A stretch of 39,496 bases of DNA from Halobacteriovoraceae bacterium (GTDB lineage: Bacteria; Bdellovibrionota; Bacteriovoracia; Bacteriovoracales; Bacteriovoracaceae), in NCBI GenBank assembly GCA_002715375.1, contig PAZA01000093.1, positions 1 to 39,496 of the forward strand, read 5' to 3'. The notes under the pieces were generated by a model. The model was not told where the DNA came from, ran no database searches, and saw only the letters and a list, made by a program, of their open reading frames with translations. A program made the position numbers and the translations under genes. Below are positions 8,272 through 17,236 of the stretch, piece by piece (position 1 is the first letter of the stretch; every line of letters begins with the position of its first letter).

Positions 8272-9420
8272 ATGAAAACCTTAACTCTTCTAGGTCTTAC
8301 CACCCTAGTTTTCTCCACTCTTTCTTTTTCTTTTGGGATTAAATCAACTGAACTTAAAGATTTCAATAACCCAAAATTTAAAATAGAGGTTGTTGTAGAG
8401 GGTTTAGGTGTACCTTGGGGATTTGACTTCTTACCAGGTGGCGGGATTCTCTTTAGTGAAAGGTCTGGGGCCATTAAAATTTTTAATGCTCAAGCAAAAA
8501 AGGTAACTCTTATAAAAGGTGTCCCTGATGTGGTGGCCAGTGGTCAAGGAGGAATGTTGGATATCCTCATTCACCCCAACTTTAACAAGAATAAAACTTT
8601 TTTTTTCTCTTATTCCAAAAAAATAGAGGATAAACTCCTTAAAAGAGGAGCTTATACAACTGTGGTGGCCAAAGCCACTTTAAACAAACAAAATAATGCA
8701 CTGGCTTCTTTAAAGGATATTTTCATTGCACGGCCTCTGAGTACTAATACTCACCATTATGGTTCAAGAATTGTTATGGATAAAAAGGGCCACCTTTTTA
8801 TTTCAGTAGGGGACAGAGGGAACAGGCATAAATCCCAAAGCTTAAAGACCCACATGGGTAAAATTGTCAGAATTTATGAGGATGGAAGAGTTCCAAAAGA
8901 CAATCCTTTTTTTGAAACCAAGGGGGCCTTAAAGGAGATCTGGTCTTATGGTCACCGAAACGCTCAGGGCCTAGCATTTGATCCTGTTAGTGGAGACCTT
9001 TATGAGCAGGAGCATGGTCCTCGAGGTGGAGATGAAATTAATAAAGTTGAAAAGGGGGCCAACTATGGTTGGCCTGTTATTACTTATGGCAAGGAATATT
9101 GGGGGCCTTCTATTGGCGAGGGCACTAAGAAAAAAGGAATGAAGCAACCTCTTAAATATTGGGTTCCTTCAATTGCTCCTTGCGGTTTAACTTTTTACTC
9201 TGGGAAAAAATTCCCGGAATGGAAAGGAAGTCTTTTCTCCGGGGCCTTACGAGGAAACCACCTAAACAGGTTAACTCTTAAAAAAGGTAAAATAGTTTCC
9301 GAGGAAAGGTTGTTAAATGAACTTGGTTTTAGAGTCCGAAACGTAAAAGAGGGGCCCACAGGGTTTCTTTATTTTTCCGTTGATCAAGGCAAGATATTAA
9401 GAATTGTTCCAAAGAATTAA
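8272..9420 (+). CDS. Secreted PQQ-dependent sugar dehydrogenase-like protein
   Basis: 382 residues from the ATG at 8272. This start is preferred to the upstream in-frame ATG at 8257 because GGAG (8259-8262) gives it a ribosome binding site with 9-nt spacing. Signal peptide MKTLTLLGLTTLVFSTLSFS. The mature protein is a six-bladed propeller of the soluble glucose/aldose dehydrogenase family. It begins with the typical GLGVPWGFDFLP and carries HHYGSRIV, ISVGDRGNR, the family signature YGHRNAQGLAFDP, and EQEHGPRGGDEIN followed by GANYGWPVITYG. The family oxidises aldose sugars in the periplasm with PQQ and calcium; real substrates are often unknown. No PQQ biosynthesis gene is in the window, so the cofactor may be scavenged. 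Confidence 0.92.
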   Translation: MKTLTLLGLTTLVFSTLSFSFGIKSTELKDFNNPKFKIEVVVEGLGVPWGFDFLPGGGILFSERSGAIKIFNAQAKKVTLIKGVPDVVASGQGGMLDILIHPNFNKNKTFFFSYSKKIEDKLLKRGAYTTVVAKATLNKQNNALASLKDIFIARPLSTNTHHYGSRIVMDKKGHLFISVGDRGNRHKSQSLKTHMGKIVRIYEDGRVPKDNPFFETKGALKEIWSYGHRNAQGLAFDPVSGDLYEQEHGPRGGDEINKVEKGANYGWPVITYGKEYWGPSIGEGTKKKGMKQPLKYWVPSIAPCGLTFYSGKKFPEWKGSLFSGALRGNHLNRLTLKKGKIVSEERLLNELGFRVRNVKEGPTGFLYFSVDQGKILRIVPKN

Positions 9421-9510
9421 TTTATCATTTGGTTTTTCCAAGGGTGTCTTAAAACGGCCTATTGAAAAAATCATGGGATTCATGTACCTTAGAGGCCACA
9501 AGGAGCAATT

Positions 9511-9675
9511 ATGGATACATTGATCAATAACCCTCTTGGAGTGTGGGGCGTCATCGTCGCCATTGTCTCAATTGTTGGCTTTACCTGGTTTACTTATCAG
9601 TCCTTTGCTGATGGAGAGCCTGAAGGTATGTATGAAGAAGAAAAAGAAGCTTCTGCTACTGGAGAAGGATCCTAA
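9511..9675 (+). CDS. Small single-pass membrane protein (54 aa)
   Basis: A short gene starting MDTLINNPLGVWGVIVAIVS and ending in EGS. One hydrophobic helix spans about residues 11-28, followed by a very acidic tail (GEPEGMYEEEKEAS). An AGGAG ribosome binding site (9501-9505) lies 5 nt before the ATG, and a possible promoter (TTGAAA at about 9462, 17-nt spacer, TACCTT) precedes it. Base use matches the neighbours. I do not recognise the family. The predicted topology is a short N-terminus, one helix and an acidic tail. It lies between the sugar dehydrogenase (same strand, 90 nt upstream) and the convergent nrdA. Confidence 0.75.
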   Translation: MDTLINNPLGVWGVIVAIVSIVGFTWFTYQSFADGEPEGMYEEEKEASATGEGS

Positions 9676-9679
9676 TTAA

Positions 9680-9699
9680 AGGGCCTTTTTAAGGGCCCT
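9680..9699. terminator. Possible terminator between convergent genes
   Basis: AGGGCC (9680-9685) and GGCCCT (9694-9699) can pair in a 6-bp GC-rich stem with an 8-nt loop, directly after the small membrane protein stop and 23 nt beyond the nrdA stop. No long T tract follows on either strand, so the call is weak. Confidence 0.4.
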
Positions 9700-9722
9700 C
9701 CAAAAAACTAAACCTGCTTTTT

Positions 9723-12062
9723 TTAAGAGCCGCAAGACAGACAGTCTTCTGGGCTATCAAGGTTGCATACTTCTGAGGGAGTTGGTACCTTCTCTTGCTT
9801 TTTATCCACTGTGAATTGAACAGGGTTTACCGCCGCCCTGCTTCTTAAGTAATACATACCTGTTTTAAGTCCCGATTCCCAAGTATAGAAATGCATGGAA
9901 CTCAATTTTGCAAAGTTTGGAGACTCCATATAGACGTTCATACTTTGCCCTTGGTCAACAAAAGGTGCCCTCGCCCTTGCCATGTCAATGACGCTTTTTT
10001 GTTTTATTTCCCATATGGTTTTATACATCTGCTTAAGGTCATCAGGTATTTCCTCAATGTTTTGAATGGAGCCATTGGCCTTCATGATTTGATTTCTAAC
10101 AGAATCTGTCCAAAATCCCCCCTTGATAAGATCGCTGACGAGGGAACGATTCCAAATCGCAAATTCCCCTGATAGAACCCTTCTCACATAAAGGTTTGAT
10201 GTAATTGGCTCAAAACATTCGGTGTTTCCAAAAATTTGGGCCGTTGAAGCTGTGGGCATTGGAGCAACTAGGAGTGAGTTACGCATACCATAATCTTTGA
10301 GGTCTTTTTTTAGGCTTTCCCAATCCCAACGGTTAGTCTTCGGGGTTTCTCCCCACAGGTCAAATTGGAGGAGCCCCTTTGAAGCCGGGGAGCCTTCATA
10401 ACTTGGATAATGACCCTCTTTTTTTGCCGTATCAATGCTTGATTTACAAGCTGCAAAATAAAGGGTTTCAAAAATATCTCTATTAAGTTCCTTGGCTTCA
10501 ACAGACTCAAAAGGAAGCCTCAGTTTAAAAAATGTATCCGCAAGCCCTTGAACTCCAAGGCCAATAGGCCTGTGTCTTTTGTTCGACTTCTCTGCTTCAG
10601 GGATTGGGTAATAATTTATGTCGATAATTTTATTGAGGTTCTTCGTTACTTGGTAAGTGACTTCAAAAAGCTTTTTGTGATCAAAAACTAATTTGTTAGA
10701 TGAGGATTCTTTTTTGACATATTTTGGAAGGGCCAGGCTTGCAAGATTGCAAACCGCGACTTCATCTGGAGAGCTATACTCCATAATTTCTGTACAGAGG
10801 TTACTCGACTTTATGGTCCCCAAGTTCTTTTGGTTCGATTTTTCATTGATGGAATCTTTATATAAAATATAAGGAGAGCCTGTTTCTATTTGAGTTTCAA
10901 GAATGGAAAACCATAGTTTTTGGGCCTTGATCGTTTTTTTTGCCCGTCCTTCTTTTTCATACTTGATGTAAAGGTCTTCAAATTCTTTTCCATAGCAATC
11001 GCTTAAGTTTGGGGCCTCATGGGGACAAAAGAGTGACCAGTCTTTATTTTCTTTGACTCTTTTCATAAAGAGGTCAGGTACCCAAAGAGCGTAAAAAAGG
11101 TCTCTTGCCCTCAACTCTTCTTTTCCTGTATTTTTCTTAAGTTCAAGGAAGTCAAAAACATCTGAGTGCCAGGGCTCGAGATAAATGGCAAAGGCACCCT
11201 TTCTCTTACCACCACCTTGGTCCACATAGCGCGCAGTATCGTTAAAAACTTTAAGCATGGGGACCAAACCATTAGAATTGCCGTTTGTTCCTTTAATAAA
11301 AGTTCCCTTGGCCCTTATGTTATGGACAGAAAGACCTATACCGCCTGCAGATTGGGAAATAAGGGCCGTCTTTGTTAATGTTTGATAGATGCCTTCTATG
11401 CTGTCGTCTTTCATTGTTAGAAGAAAGCAAGAGGACAATTGAGGCCTAGAGGTTCCAGAGTTAAAAAGTGTGGGGGAAGCATGGGTGAAAAACTGATCAC
11501 TCATAAGTTGGTAAGTTTTTATGGCCTCTGGAATATTATCTTTATGGATTCCTAATGAAACCCTCATAAGCATATGCCCTGGCCTTTCTACAACCTGTCC
11601 ATCGAGTTTGAGGAGGTAGGATTTTTCGAGGGTTTTAAAGCCAAAATAATCATATTTAAAGTCACTCTCAGGAGAAACGGTTTGATCTAAGAGCTCTTTG
11701 TGCTTTAGTGCTACATTAAAGACCTCTTCGTCAATTATGGGTGGCTTTGATTTTTCGCATAACTTTTTTAAGGTCTCAAAAAAGCTAGGATTTGTTTCTT
11801 TATGAAGGTTGCTAACAGCGATTCTACCGGCCAAAAGGGCATAGTCTGGATGTTGAGGGCCCAGGTACGCTGCCGTCTCAGCCGCTAGTTGGTCAAGCCT
11901 TTGGGTTGTAATGCCGTCAAAAATCCCCTCAATCACTTTTTGAGAAATTAGGATTGGGTCGATAAAGTCCATATTGAGTTCAAAGCATAAGGACTCAATT
12001 CTTTCAGTAATTTTATCAAATTTAATAGGTTCTTTAATTCCGCTTCTTGTAATGACGTGCAT
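9723..12062 (-). CDS. nrdA: Ribonucleoside-diphosphate reductase, large (alpha) subunit
   Basis: 779 residues, near the usual class Ia length. It reduces ribonucleoside diphosphates to deoxy forms together with NrdB. An N-terminal ATP-cone (residues about 1-90) gives allosteric control. Active-site residues are visible: C212 in QLSSCFLL, the N421-C423-E425 triad in [10 protein letters not shown], and C438 in [10 protein letters not shown] tyrosine pair in GMYYLRSR near the C-terminus fits radical transfer. The last residues EDCLSCGS carry the C774/C777 pair that is reduced by thioredoxin or glutaredoxin. AAGGAGG lies 8 nt before the ATG. It starts 13 nt after nrdB on the same strand, forming an operon. 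Confidence 0.97.
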   Translation of the reverse strand: MHVITRSGIKEPIKFDKITERIESLCFELNMDFIDPILISQKVIEGIFDGITTQRLDQLAAETAAYLGPQHPDYALLAGRIAVSNLHKETNPSFFETLKKLCEKSKPPIIDEEVFNVALKHKELLDQTVSPESDFKYDYFGFKTLEKSYLLKLDGQVVERPGHMLMRVSLGIHKDNIPEAIKTYQLMSDQFFTHASPTLFNSGTSRPQLSSCFLLTMKDDSIEGIYQTLTKTALISQSAGGIGLSVHNIRAKGTFIKGTNGNSNGLVPMLKVFNDTARYVDQGGGKRKGAFAIYLEPWHSDVFDFLELKKNTGKEELRARDLFYALWVPDLFMKRVKENKDWSLFCPHEAPNLSDCYGKEFEDLYIKYEKEGRAKKTIKAQKLWFSILETQIETGSPYILYKDSINEKSNQKNLGTIKSSNLCTEIMEYSSPDEVAVCNLASLALPKYVKKESSSNKLVFDHKKLFEVTYQVTKNLNKIIDINYYPIPEAEKSNKRHRPIGLGVQGLADTFFKLRLPFESVEAKELNRDIFETLYFAACKSSIDTAKKEGHYPSYEGSPASKGLLQFDLWGETPKTNRWDWESLKKDLKDYGMRNSLLVAPMPTASTAQIFGNTECFEPITSNLYVRRVLSGEFAIWNRSLVSDLIKGGFWTDSVRNQIMKANGSIQNIEEIPDDLKQMYKTIWEIKQKSVIDMARARAPFVDQGQSMNVYMESPNFAKLSSMHFYTWESGLKTGMYYLRSRAAVNPVQFTVDKKQEKVPTPSEVCNLDSPEDCLSCGS

Positions 12063-12075
12063 GAGCTTTTCCTCC

Positions 12076-13059
12076 TTAAAATTCCGCGTCTAGTGTTAAT
12101 GTAAAGGACTGTGTGTTTGATTGTTGAGCAAGGAGAAGACCGGGTTTTTGATATTCACTCACTCTTTTTTCAAAAAAGTTGGTTTTACCCTCTAGTGAAA
12201 TGAGCTCCATCCACTCAAAAGGGTTTGGGGTATTGTAAATGGGAGTAACACCGCACTCCTTAAGCCAATGATCTGCAACAAACTCAATGTATTGACCCAT
12301 CTTATCTGCGTTCATACCTATGAGCGAAACGGGTAAGGCTTCTTTTATGAAGTGTTTTTCAATAGCAACAGCTTCTTGGAATATCTCTTGGATTCTTTCG
12401 TTGGATGCTTTGTCTTTTTCTGGGAGAAGGCCATGAAGAAGGCAAGCAAAAGTGCAATGAAGACCTTCGTCTCGGCTTATAAATTCATTACTGCTACAGA
12501 GACCTGGCATTAGTCCCCTTTTTTTCAACCAGAAAATGGAGCAAAAACTCCCCGAGAAAAAAAGGCCCTCTACCGCTGCAAAGGCTATAAGCCTCTCAGC
12601 GAAAGAATCATTTGAGTGGATCCACTTCATGGCCCACTTTGCTTTTTCACCGACACAAGGGAGAGTGTCGATTGCCTGAAACAGCCTCTTTTTTTCTAAA
12701 GGGTCTTGGATATAGGTCTCGATAAGAAGTCCATACATTTCACTATGAATATTTTCAATGGCCATTTGGAGGCCATAAAAGCATCTTGCCTCAGCAAGCT
12801 GAACATCCTGGTAAAAGCGCAGGGCCAAATTTTCGTTGACGATGCCATCGCTAGCAGCAAAAAAGGCCAGAACGTGAGAAATAAAGTGCTTTTCATTATC
12901 ATCAAGCTTTTCCCAGTCGGAAAGGTCACTCGCGAGGTCAACTTCTTCTGCTGTCCAGAAGACGGCCATTTGTTGTTTATACAATTCCCAAATTTTTTGG
13001 CTCTTTAAAGGGAATAAGATAAATCGATCTTTGGTTTCTTTTAAAAGGTCCATGGTCAT
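12076..13059 (-). CDS. nrdB: Ribonucleoside-diphosphate reductase, small (beta) subunit
   Basis: 327 residues from the ATG at 13059, chosen because GAAGGAGAAGA lies directly upstream; an in-frame extension to 13122 has no such site. The di-iron ligands are D71, E102, H105, E164, E198 and H201, and the radical tyrosine is Y109 in [11 protein letters not shown], so this is a Tyr-radical class Ia enzyme. The sequence is strikingly like eukaryotic R2 ([25 protein letters not shown]) and ends in FTLTLDAEF, the tail that docks on the large subunit. First gene of the nrdB-nrdA operon. Twin AAAACGTTTT palindromes about 100 bp upstream may control it. Confidence 0.97.
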   Translation of the reverse strand: MTMDLLKETKDRFILFPLKSQKIWELYKQQMAVFWTAEEVDLASDLSDWEKLDDNEKHFISHVLAFFAASDGIVNENLALRFYQDVQLAEARCFYGLQMAIENIHSEMYGLLIETYIQDPLEKKRLFQAIDTLPCVGEKAKWAMKWIHSNDSFAERLIAFAAVEGLFFSGSFCSIFWLKKRGLMPGLCSSNEFISRDEGLHCTFACLLHGLLPEKDKASNERIQEIFQEAVAIEKHFIKEALPVSLIGMNADKMGQYIEFVADHWLKECGVTPIYNTPNPFEWMELISLEGKTNFFEKRVSEYQKPGLLLAQQSNTQSFTLTLDAEF

Positions 13060-13392
13060 TCTTCTCCTTCGGTAACATTTATGATAAAGGAATTCCACTC
13101 GAGCCAATTCTGGCCTCTTCAAATGATTCCTTTAAATATTTTGGAGTTCACATCTTTGAAAAACGTTTTTTATTTCAGGCAAAACGTTTTTTTTATTTGT
13201 AAAAACAGCCTACCAATTGCCTTGGATTTGGGATAGTTAAAATTAAGCTAAAAATTTTTCTATTTAAAGTTAAGGATTGCTCCGTGACATTTTAATGGTT
13301 AAGGCCATCGCAGGGAATCGACTATATAGCAGGTAGGGCTTAATTTAATTGTCAATAGTTAAGAATGGTAAAATTTTAGTTAAGATTGGTGT
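13060..13392. other. 333-bp regulatory region upstream of nrdB
   Basis: The region lies between nrdB and the next minus-strand gene (BamA-like, which ends here), so it holds the nrd promoter. It contains the twin palindromes at 13160-13190 and, from about 13230 to 13380, several copies of GTTAAG/GTTAAA on the plus strand. A 37-codon frame at 13123-13236 has no ribosome binding site and is not called. Confidence 0.5.
13160..13190. promoter_or_regulatory. Twin palindromes AAAACGTTTT, candidate nrd operator
   Basis: Two identical 10-bp palindromes, AAAACGTTTT at 13160-13169 and 13181-13190, are spaced 21 bp centre to centre, which is two helical turns, so a regulator could bind both on one face. 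They lie 101-131 bp before the nrdB ATG. Paired sites with whole-turn spacing are typical of NrdR control, but these do not match the known NrdR box, so the regulator is unidentified. Confidence 0.5.
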
Positions 13393-14694
13393 TTATTCTC
13401 CACGGCCTAAAGTAAAACTAACAAAGTTCCCTAAAAAATCATTATTCCGACCGTAAAAAAGTCCAAGGCCTGGAAAGTTAACCTTTTTAATAAAAAATGT
13501 GGCACCAATTCCATAGCTAGATGTAAACATTTGGGACTCTTTTTGGCTTTTGACAAGGTTGAGTGAGGCCCCATCCAAAAAAGTGCTGAAGGTCCACGTG
13601 CCATACTTGGAAAAATAAAGGGGAATTTGGTAGTCAGCCGCTAAAGATGAGCTTCTTAAGGCCCAAACGCCCTTCAAGGGGAGGCCTCTTAAGCCTTTTT
13701 GTCCTCCTAGTTTAAGAGCGTAGCCAAACCTTTTTGAAAAAGTTTGAAGGTGGGTTAGGGTCATTTGAAGGGCATGATTTTTAACAAGATTCCATTGGGA
13801 GGACACATTGAGTTTTAAATCACTCCCTTTGGCCCCACTATTTGTTTCTCCAAAAGGAGTTTTAAAAGAAAGTGAGGCATCAGTGCCCTCTTTAAAGTAA
13901 AACTTGTATTGGCTTCCTCTATAAGAGAGGTTGACCCCTCCTAAAAAATATTCATTATTTTGGGGCGTAGGAAAGGTGTCCAGGATAGAAAATTCTTTTT
14001 GATCTTTTGAAAGACTAAAACTTAGTGTTGTTTTAGGATATATCTTATAGCCAAGGTATCCACCATAAGAAATGAACCTTTCTTGAAACCCTTCTATTTC
14101 ATTGCTTCCTTCATAGTTATAAGAATCCTGTTTGGCGTTTCTTAATATGAGTCCACCGTTCCATTTAGAGAAAAAGAGAGATGGGTCTCTATACATTAAA
14201 AAGCCAGAGTTTCCTCCGGAGCCGAAGGTCCCCCCTGCCGTTATAAACTTTCCTCTTCCAAAAAGGTTGGTATCAATAAGAAAAAAACCAAAGGCCTTTG
14301 CATCACCTTGACCTCTTACATAGGGAATGGGGATAAGAGTCCAACGATCAATAACTTTAATATTGATTTGGTTTCCCTTTTTAGAAATATCGACTTTTGA
14401 GAAAAGTTTAGTATTGATTAGGCATTGTTTATAAAAACTTATTTTTCTTTTCGTAATATCGGTTGGTTTTTTGTCATTTTTTTCTGATGAACTTTTTTTT
14501 GAGGATTGCTCCCAAATCCAAAGGCAATTTTGAAGGACTGACCTTATATAGCTCTCTTGCGTTCTTTTATTTCCAGTTATGGTCAGGTTTTCGTCCTTTT
14601 CAAAAAGCGGGGACGGGACTTTCGCTTTTAGCGGAGTTACGGGTTGTAAAAGACAAATGATAAAAATAAAGAAATTTATTTTAAAGTGTTTCAA
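13393..14694 (-). CDS. BamA/TamA-like outer membrane protein with one POTRA
   Basis: 433 residues from a TTG at 14694, chosen because AGGTGGGG sits 6 nt upstream; an in-frame GTG at 14706 has none. The signal peptide runs from KHFKINFFIFIICLLQPVTP. Residues about 35-120 look like a single POTRA domain (LTITGNKRTQESYIRSVL, then YKQCLINTKLFSKVDI). The rest is a beta-barrel with alternating strands and many Tyr/Phe/Gly turns, ending VSFTLGRGE. It is much shorter than BamA (five POTRAs), so it is an accessory Omp85-type protein that may insert or export a partner. The upstream lipoprotein ends about 55 nt away on the same strand. Confidence 0.8.
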   Translation of the reverse strand: MKHFKINFFIFIICLLQPVTPLKAKVPSPLFEKDENLTITGNKRTQESYIRSVLQNCLWIWEQSSKKSSSEKNDKKPTDITKRKISFYKQCLINTKLFSKVDISKKGNQINIKVIDRWTLIPIPYVRGQGDAKAFGFFLIDTNLFGRGKFITAGGTFGSGGNSGFLMYRDPSLFFSKWNGGLILRNAKQDSYNYEGSNEIEGFQERFISYGGYLGYKIYPKTTLSFSLSKDQKEFSILDTFPTPQNNEYFLGGVNLSYRGSQYKFYFKEGTDASLSFKTPFGETNSGAKGSDLKLNVSSQWNLVKNHALQMTLTHLQTFSKRFGYALKLGGQKGLRGLPLKGVWALRSSSLAADYQIPLYFSKYGTWTFSTFLDGASLNLVKSQKESQMFTSSYGIGATFFIKKVNFPGLGLFYGRNNDFLGNFVSFTLGRGE

Positions 14695-14749
14695 GCGGGC
14701 CCCCACCTAAAGTTGTTTACTAAAAGGTTACCCTGCTAGTTTTTTCATT

Positions 14750-14941
14750 TCAACTTTTTCCGAACCAACAAAAACCGGAGAAGCAATACATTCCATTTTG
14801 TCTTTGGCATGGAATATCGTCGACTCCGCAGTCGATAAGTTTTTTAGGAGGAGAACTACAACCTATTAAGAAAAAGCTCAAAATCGCTAGACCTGTATTT
14901 AGTAAAAAACGCCATTTCTTTATATATTTTATTGTTTTCAT
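14750..14941 (-). CDS. Small cysteine-rich lipoprotein (63 aa)
   Basis: 63 residues from the ATG at 14941; a TTG 12 nt upstream also opens the frame. The signal peptide ends in the lipobox LIGC, so Cys28 is likely lipidated. The short mature peptide SSPPKKLIDCGVDDIPCQRQ continues to FGKS and holds four more Cys residues in the pattern C-x6-C-x7-C-x4-C, which suggests two disulfides in the periplasm or on the surface. No family is recognised. It precedes the BamA-like gene in the same direction and may be its partner or cargo. Confidence 0.75.
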   Translation of the reverse strand: MKTIKYIKKWRFLLNTGLAILSFFLIGCSSPPKKLIDCGVDDIPCQRQNGMYCFSGFCWFGKS

Positions 14942-15273
14942 GAAGGGATCCAAAAAAAGGGGAATAAGGCAGTTTAAAGGAAGGCCATTAAGCCTTTGGA
15001 AAGTTTAGGTGATTCCTTTGGGGAATAAACCCACCTGGGCCTTGACCTCTTAATTATATCGTTAAAAGGCCTCTAAAAAGGCTTCGAAAGGTCCTTTCCA
15101 TGGCATAAAACTCTAAAAAAATATTAGACAACAATAAAGGTTATTGAATTTATAGAGAACGAAAAAAAAAAAGGTAGGTTTTTTAATAAGGCCTATAATC
15201 CTTCTAAGGGCTTAGGCTTCTTTAAACAATGGTTATTTAATGATTGATTGCATTGGAATTTAGGAGGAAAGTC
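14942..15273. other. 332-bp divergent intergenic region
   Basis: It separates the minus-strand lipoprotein gene from the plus-strand small secreted protein and should hold two promoters. A TATAAT box lies at 15196-15201 on the plus strand, 73 nt before the ATG at 15274, without a clear -35. No open frame with a ribosome binding site and no convincing hairpin was seen. Confidence 0.45.
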
Positions 15274-15447
15274 ATGGATAAGTCTTTTTTACTTTGTCTT
15301 ATTCTTTTAGCAGGCCTTTCAGTTGTGCCCCTTTTTACAGAGGGAAATCAAGGAAAAAGAGACCCCGCTTCGAATGTCAAAGGTCTCGTAAAAGTGCAAA
15401 TGTCGACAGAGTTTTTGGGAAGAGATGTTGTAAATAAGCCGAAATAA
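15274..15447 (+). CDS. Small secreted protein (57 aa)
   Basis: 57 residues from the ATG at 15274, which has a perfect AGGAGG 7 nt upstream (the longer frame from 15244 lacks one). MDKSFLLCLILLAGLSVVPL is a signal peptide or single membrane helix. The mature part is about 35 residues, charged and hydrophilic, ending VVNKPK. No family is recognised. It is a monocistronic unit convergent with the zinc-finger-like gene at 15474. Confidence 0.65.
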   Translation: MDKSFLLCLILLAGLSVVPLFTEGNQGKRDPASNVKGLVKVQMSTEFLGRDVVNKPK

Positions 15448-15473
15448 GCGCCTTATTGTTTCTCATCTTATTT

Positions 15474-15983
15474 TTAAAAAAGAAAATCGAGAGGGTTTTC
15501 TTGTGACCTCTTTTGATTTTCTTGATGGTCAACTCCCAAAGATTGGATTGTTAGTTTTGAATCTTTAAAGTCTTTTAGAGGGCCATCCCATAAATTGAGC
15601 CTGCTCTTCTCACATTCCTCTTTCAACTTTTCAATACTGGGCGGTAATGGAGACTTTTTGTATTTTTCGACCTCTTTAATGCTATCTCTATACTGTTGGG
15701 CCTCTTTGTAAGTTTCGCTTAAATTATAGATGAGTTGAGCAATCTGGCTTTTAATATTGTCAATGTTCATAGAAAGTCTCAGGAGGTCCTTAGTAAGCTT
15801 TTTTTGAATGTATTCAGGTCTTTCTAAGGGGATGCTTAGGTTTTGGGTGCAGTCAGCACAAAAGAGGTTGGCCAATAACTCCTCAAAAGGGTTTTCGGCT
15901 TCAAGATATCCCTCACTTTTTGCGTAAACTTTTTTTTTGAGTCCAATTGAGAGGCATCTTAGGCAGTATTCTTGTTTTTCCAT
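15474..15983 (-). CDS. Cytoplasmic protein with paired CxxC motifs
   Basis: 169 residues, no signal peptide. CLRC (7-10) and CADC (42-45) near the N-terminus could bind one zinc ion like a treble-clef or rubredoxin-type knuckle. The middle (about 60-125) is helical and coiled-coil-like (LLRLSMNIDNIKSQIAQLIY), and the C-terminus is polar. AAGGAGG lies 6 nt before the ATG. I do not recognise the family; a regulatory or scaffold role is possible but not shown. It stands alone between convergent and co-directional neighbours. Confidence 0.7.
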   Translation of the reverse strand: MEKQEYCLRCLSIGLKKKVYAKSEGYLEAENPFEELLANLFCADCTQNLSIPLERPEYIQKKLTKDLLRLSMNIDNIKSQIAQLIYNLSETYKEAQQYRDSIKEVEKYKKSPLPPSIEKLKEECEKSRLNLWDGPLKDFKDSKLTIQSLGVDHQENQKRSQENPLDFLF

Positions 15984-16082
15984 TTCATCCTCCTTGATGA
16001 TTTTCTAGAAATACTTATTTTGGGAGCATCCGCTTCTTTTATCCTAGTCAATCTTTAAAAACTATTGAAGGAAAAAAAGAAT

Positions 16083-17066
16083 TTAGGGTATTTTGAAAGT
16101 TACTGAGATAGGAGGGTGATCACTTAGGTTTGTTTTATTAAAAACCTTAATACTATCCTGATCTAAAGTTAAGCCTTTGTAGAAGAGGTGGTCTAATTGG
16201 ACTCTAAGCCCGCCGCTCATCAGGTGGACTGGAGAATGGAAAGGCACCTTTTTAAGTCCAACCTTTTTTGTTCTTTGTAGAAGGGCCTTGATATCTGATC
16301 CAATAAAGCTCCAGGTATTGAAATCTCCTCCAAAAATTACTGGGCCATTGTGAGAGGAAATAAGAGAAATTGACCAGTCAATAAGGAAGTTTTGAGTGTG
16401 AGTTGATCTTGATACTAGGTTGTGGAGATTAACGACGAGGATTTCTTTTGTCTCACCAGAGCTATCCTTGTAGGGATAAGTTGCGGCCAGTGCATTTTTG
16501 TACCTTCTAGGTCCTAAAAGCTGTCCATCTAAAAAGTCTCCCGTTCTCTCTGGCTTGTGTGTCCGTTTTTCCCAAGTCGTTGAAGGAGCTGCTTTTGAAA
16601 GAAGTCCTATACCAAGTCCATTTTTATTTTCAACAAAGTGCGAAGGGTCTAGTTGAACGGGATAGGCGAGTCCTAAAAGAAAAAAGTCCTCAACAGGAAG
16701 GTATTCATCAATCAGCCTTTTTTCTTCCGTTTTTACATCCCACTTTAATTCCTGAAAAAGAAGGAAGTCAGCTCCTTCAATTTTTTGAATAATGTCACTG
16801 TCTAAGGGATTATCAAACCCTTCCACCTTTTTTTTCATATTGCCAAAGCGGTAAAGGTTCCAAAGCACAACTTGAATACCATCTGAAGCTTTAAGAAACG
16901 AAGAATCTGTATTCCCTTGGGGTGGTTCAGTAAATGATAAACGTTCCATAAAAGCCTCTTCAATGGGTAAAGTTGTGGGTTGAGAAAAGGATGTTCTGAT
17001 GAAAAAAGGAAGGATTATTCCTAGAATAAAGAAAGAAAAAGGGGAAAGCTTTTGGGTGAGCGTCAT
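16083..17066 (-). CDS. Secreted endonuclease/exonuclease/phosphatase (EEP) protein
   Basis: 327 residues. Signal peptide at 1-28 ending TSFSQP. The EEP catalytic set is present: N70 (VLWNLYR), E106 (LFQELKW), H215 (VVNLHNL), D248 and N250 (GGDFNTW), D292 (LDHLF) and D316-H317 (SDHPP). The family uses a metal ion to cut phosphodiester or phosphomonoester bonds in DNA, RNA, phospholipid heads or inositol phosphates; the substrate cannot be told from sequence. Export suggests action on material outside the cytoplasm. It is distinct from the DNase I-type EEP protein at 30493. Confidence 0.88.
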   Translation of the reverse strand: MTLTQKLSPFSFFILGIILPFFIRTSFSQPTTLPIEEAFMERLSFTEPPQGNTDSSFLKASDGIQVVLWNLYRFGNMKKKVEGFDNPLDSDIIQKIEGADFLLFQELKWDVKTEEKRLIDEYLPVEDFFLLGLAYPVQLDPSHFVENKNGLGIGLLSKAAPSTTWEKRTHKPERTGDFLDGQLLGPRRYKNALAATYPYKDSSGETKEILVVNLHNLVSRSTHTQNFLIDWSISLISSHNGPVIFGGDFNTWSFIGSDIKALLQRTKKVGLKKVPFHSPVHLMSGGLRVQLDHLFYKGLTLDQDSIKVFNKTNLSDHPPISVTFKIP

Positions 17067-17236
17067 TAATTTAACCTTGAGCTATGCCTCTTTGGGGCAG
17101 ATGGATTTTTTTTCAGCAGAATATAAAGTATCGGACTAAGGATTGCAATCATCTAAACATCCGGCCTTAAGTGCATAGAGTTAGTAATTAGCTTCGTATA
17201 TTCCGATGCGCTTAATTTTTTTATAAGAGGTCTTTT

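Noticed and set aside
13160-13190. Canonical NrdR box
   Set aside because: The palindromes AAAACGTTTT do not match the known acaCwAtATaTwGtgt pattern; only the paired spacing is similar.
13123-13236. 37-codon open frame upstream of nrdB
   Set aside because: It has no ribosome binding site and lies across the twin palindromes in the promoter region.
14987-15000. 14-bp identity ATTAAGCCTTTGGA shared with 24407-24420, first thought to be a dispersed element
   Set aside because: Several 14-mer matches are expected by chance in a 39-kb AT-rich window on two strands, and the flanks diverge at once.
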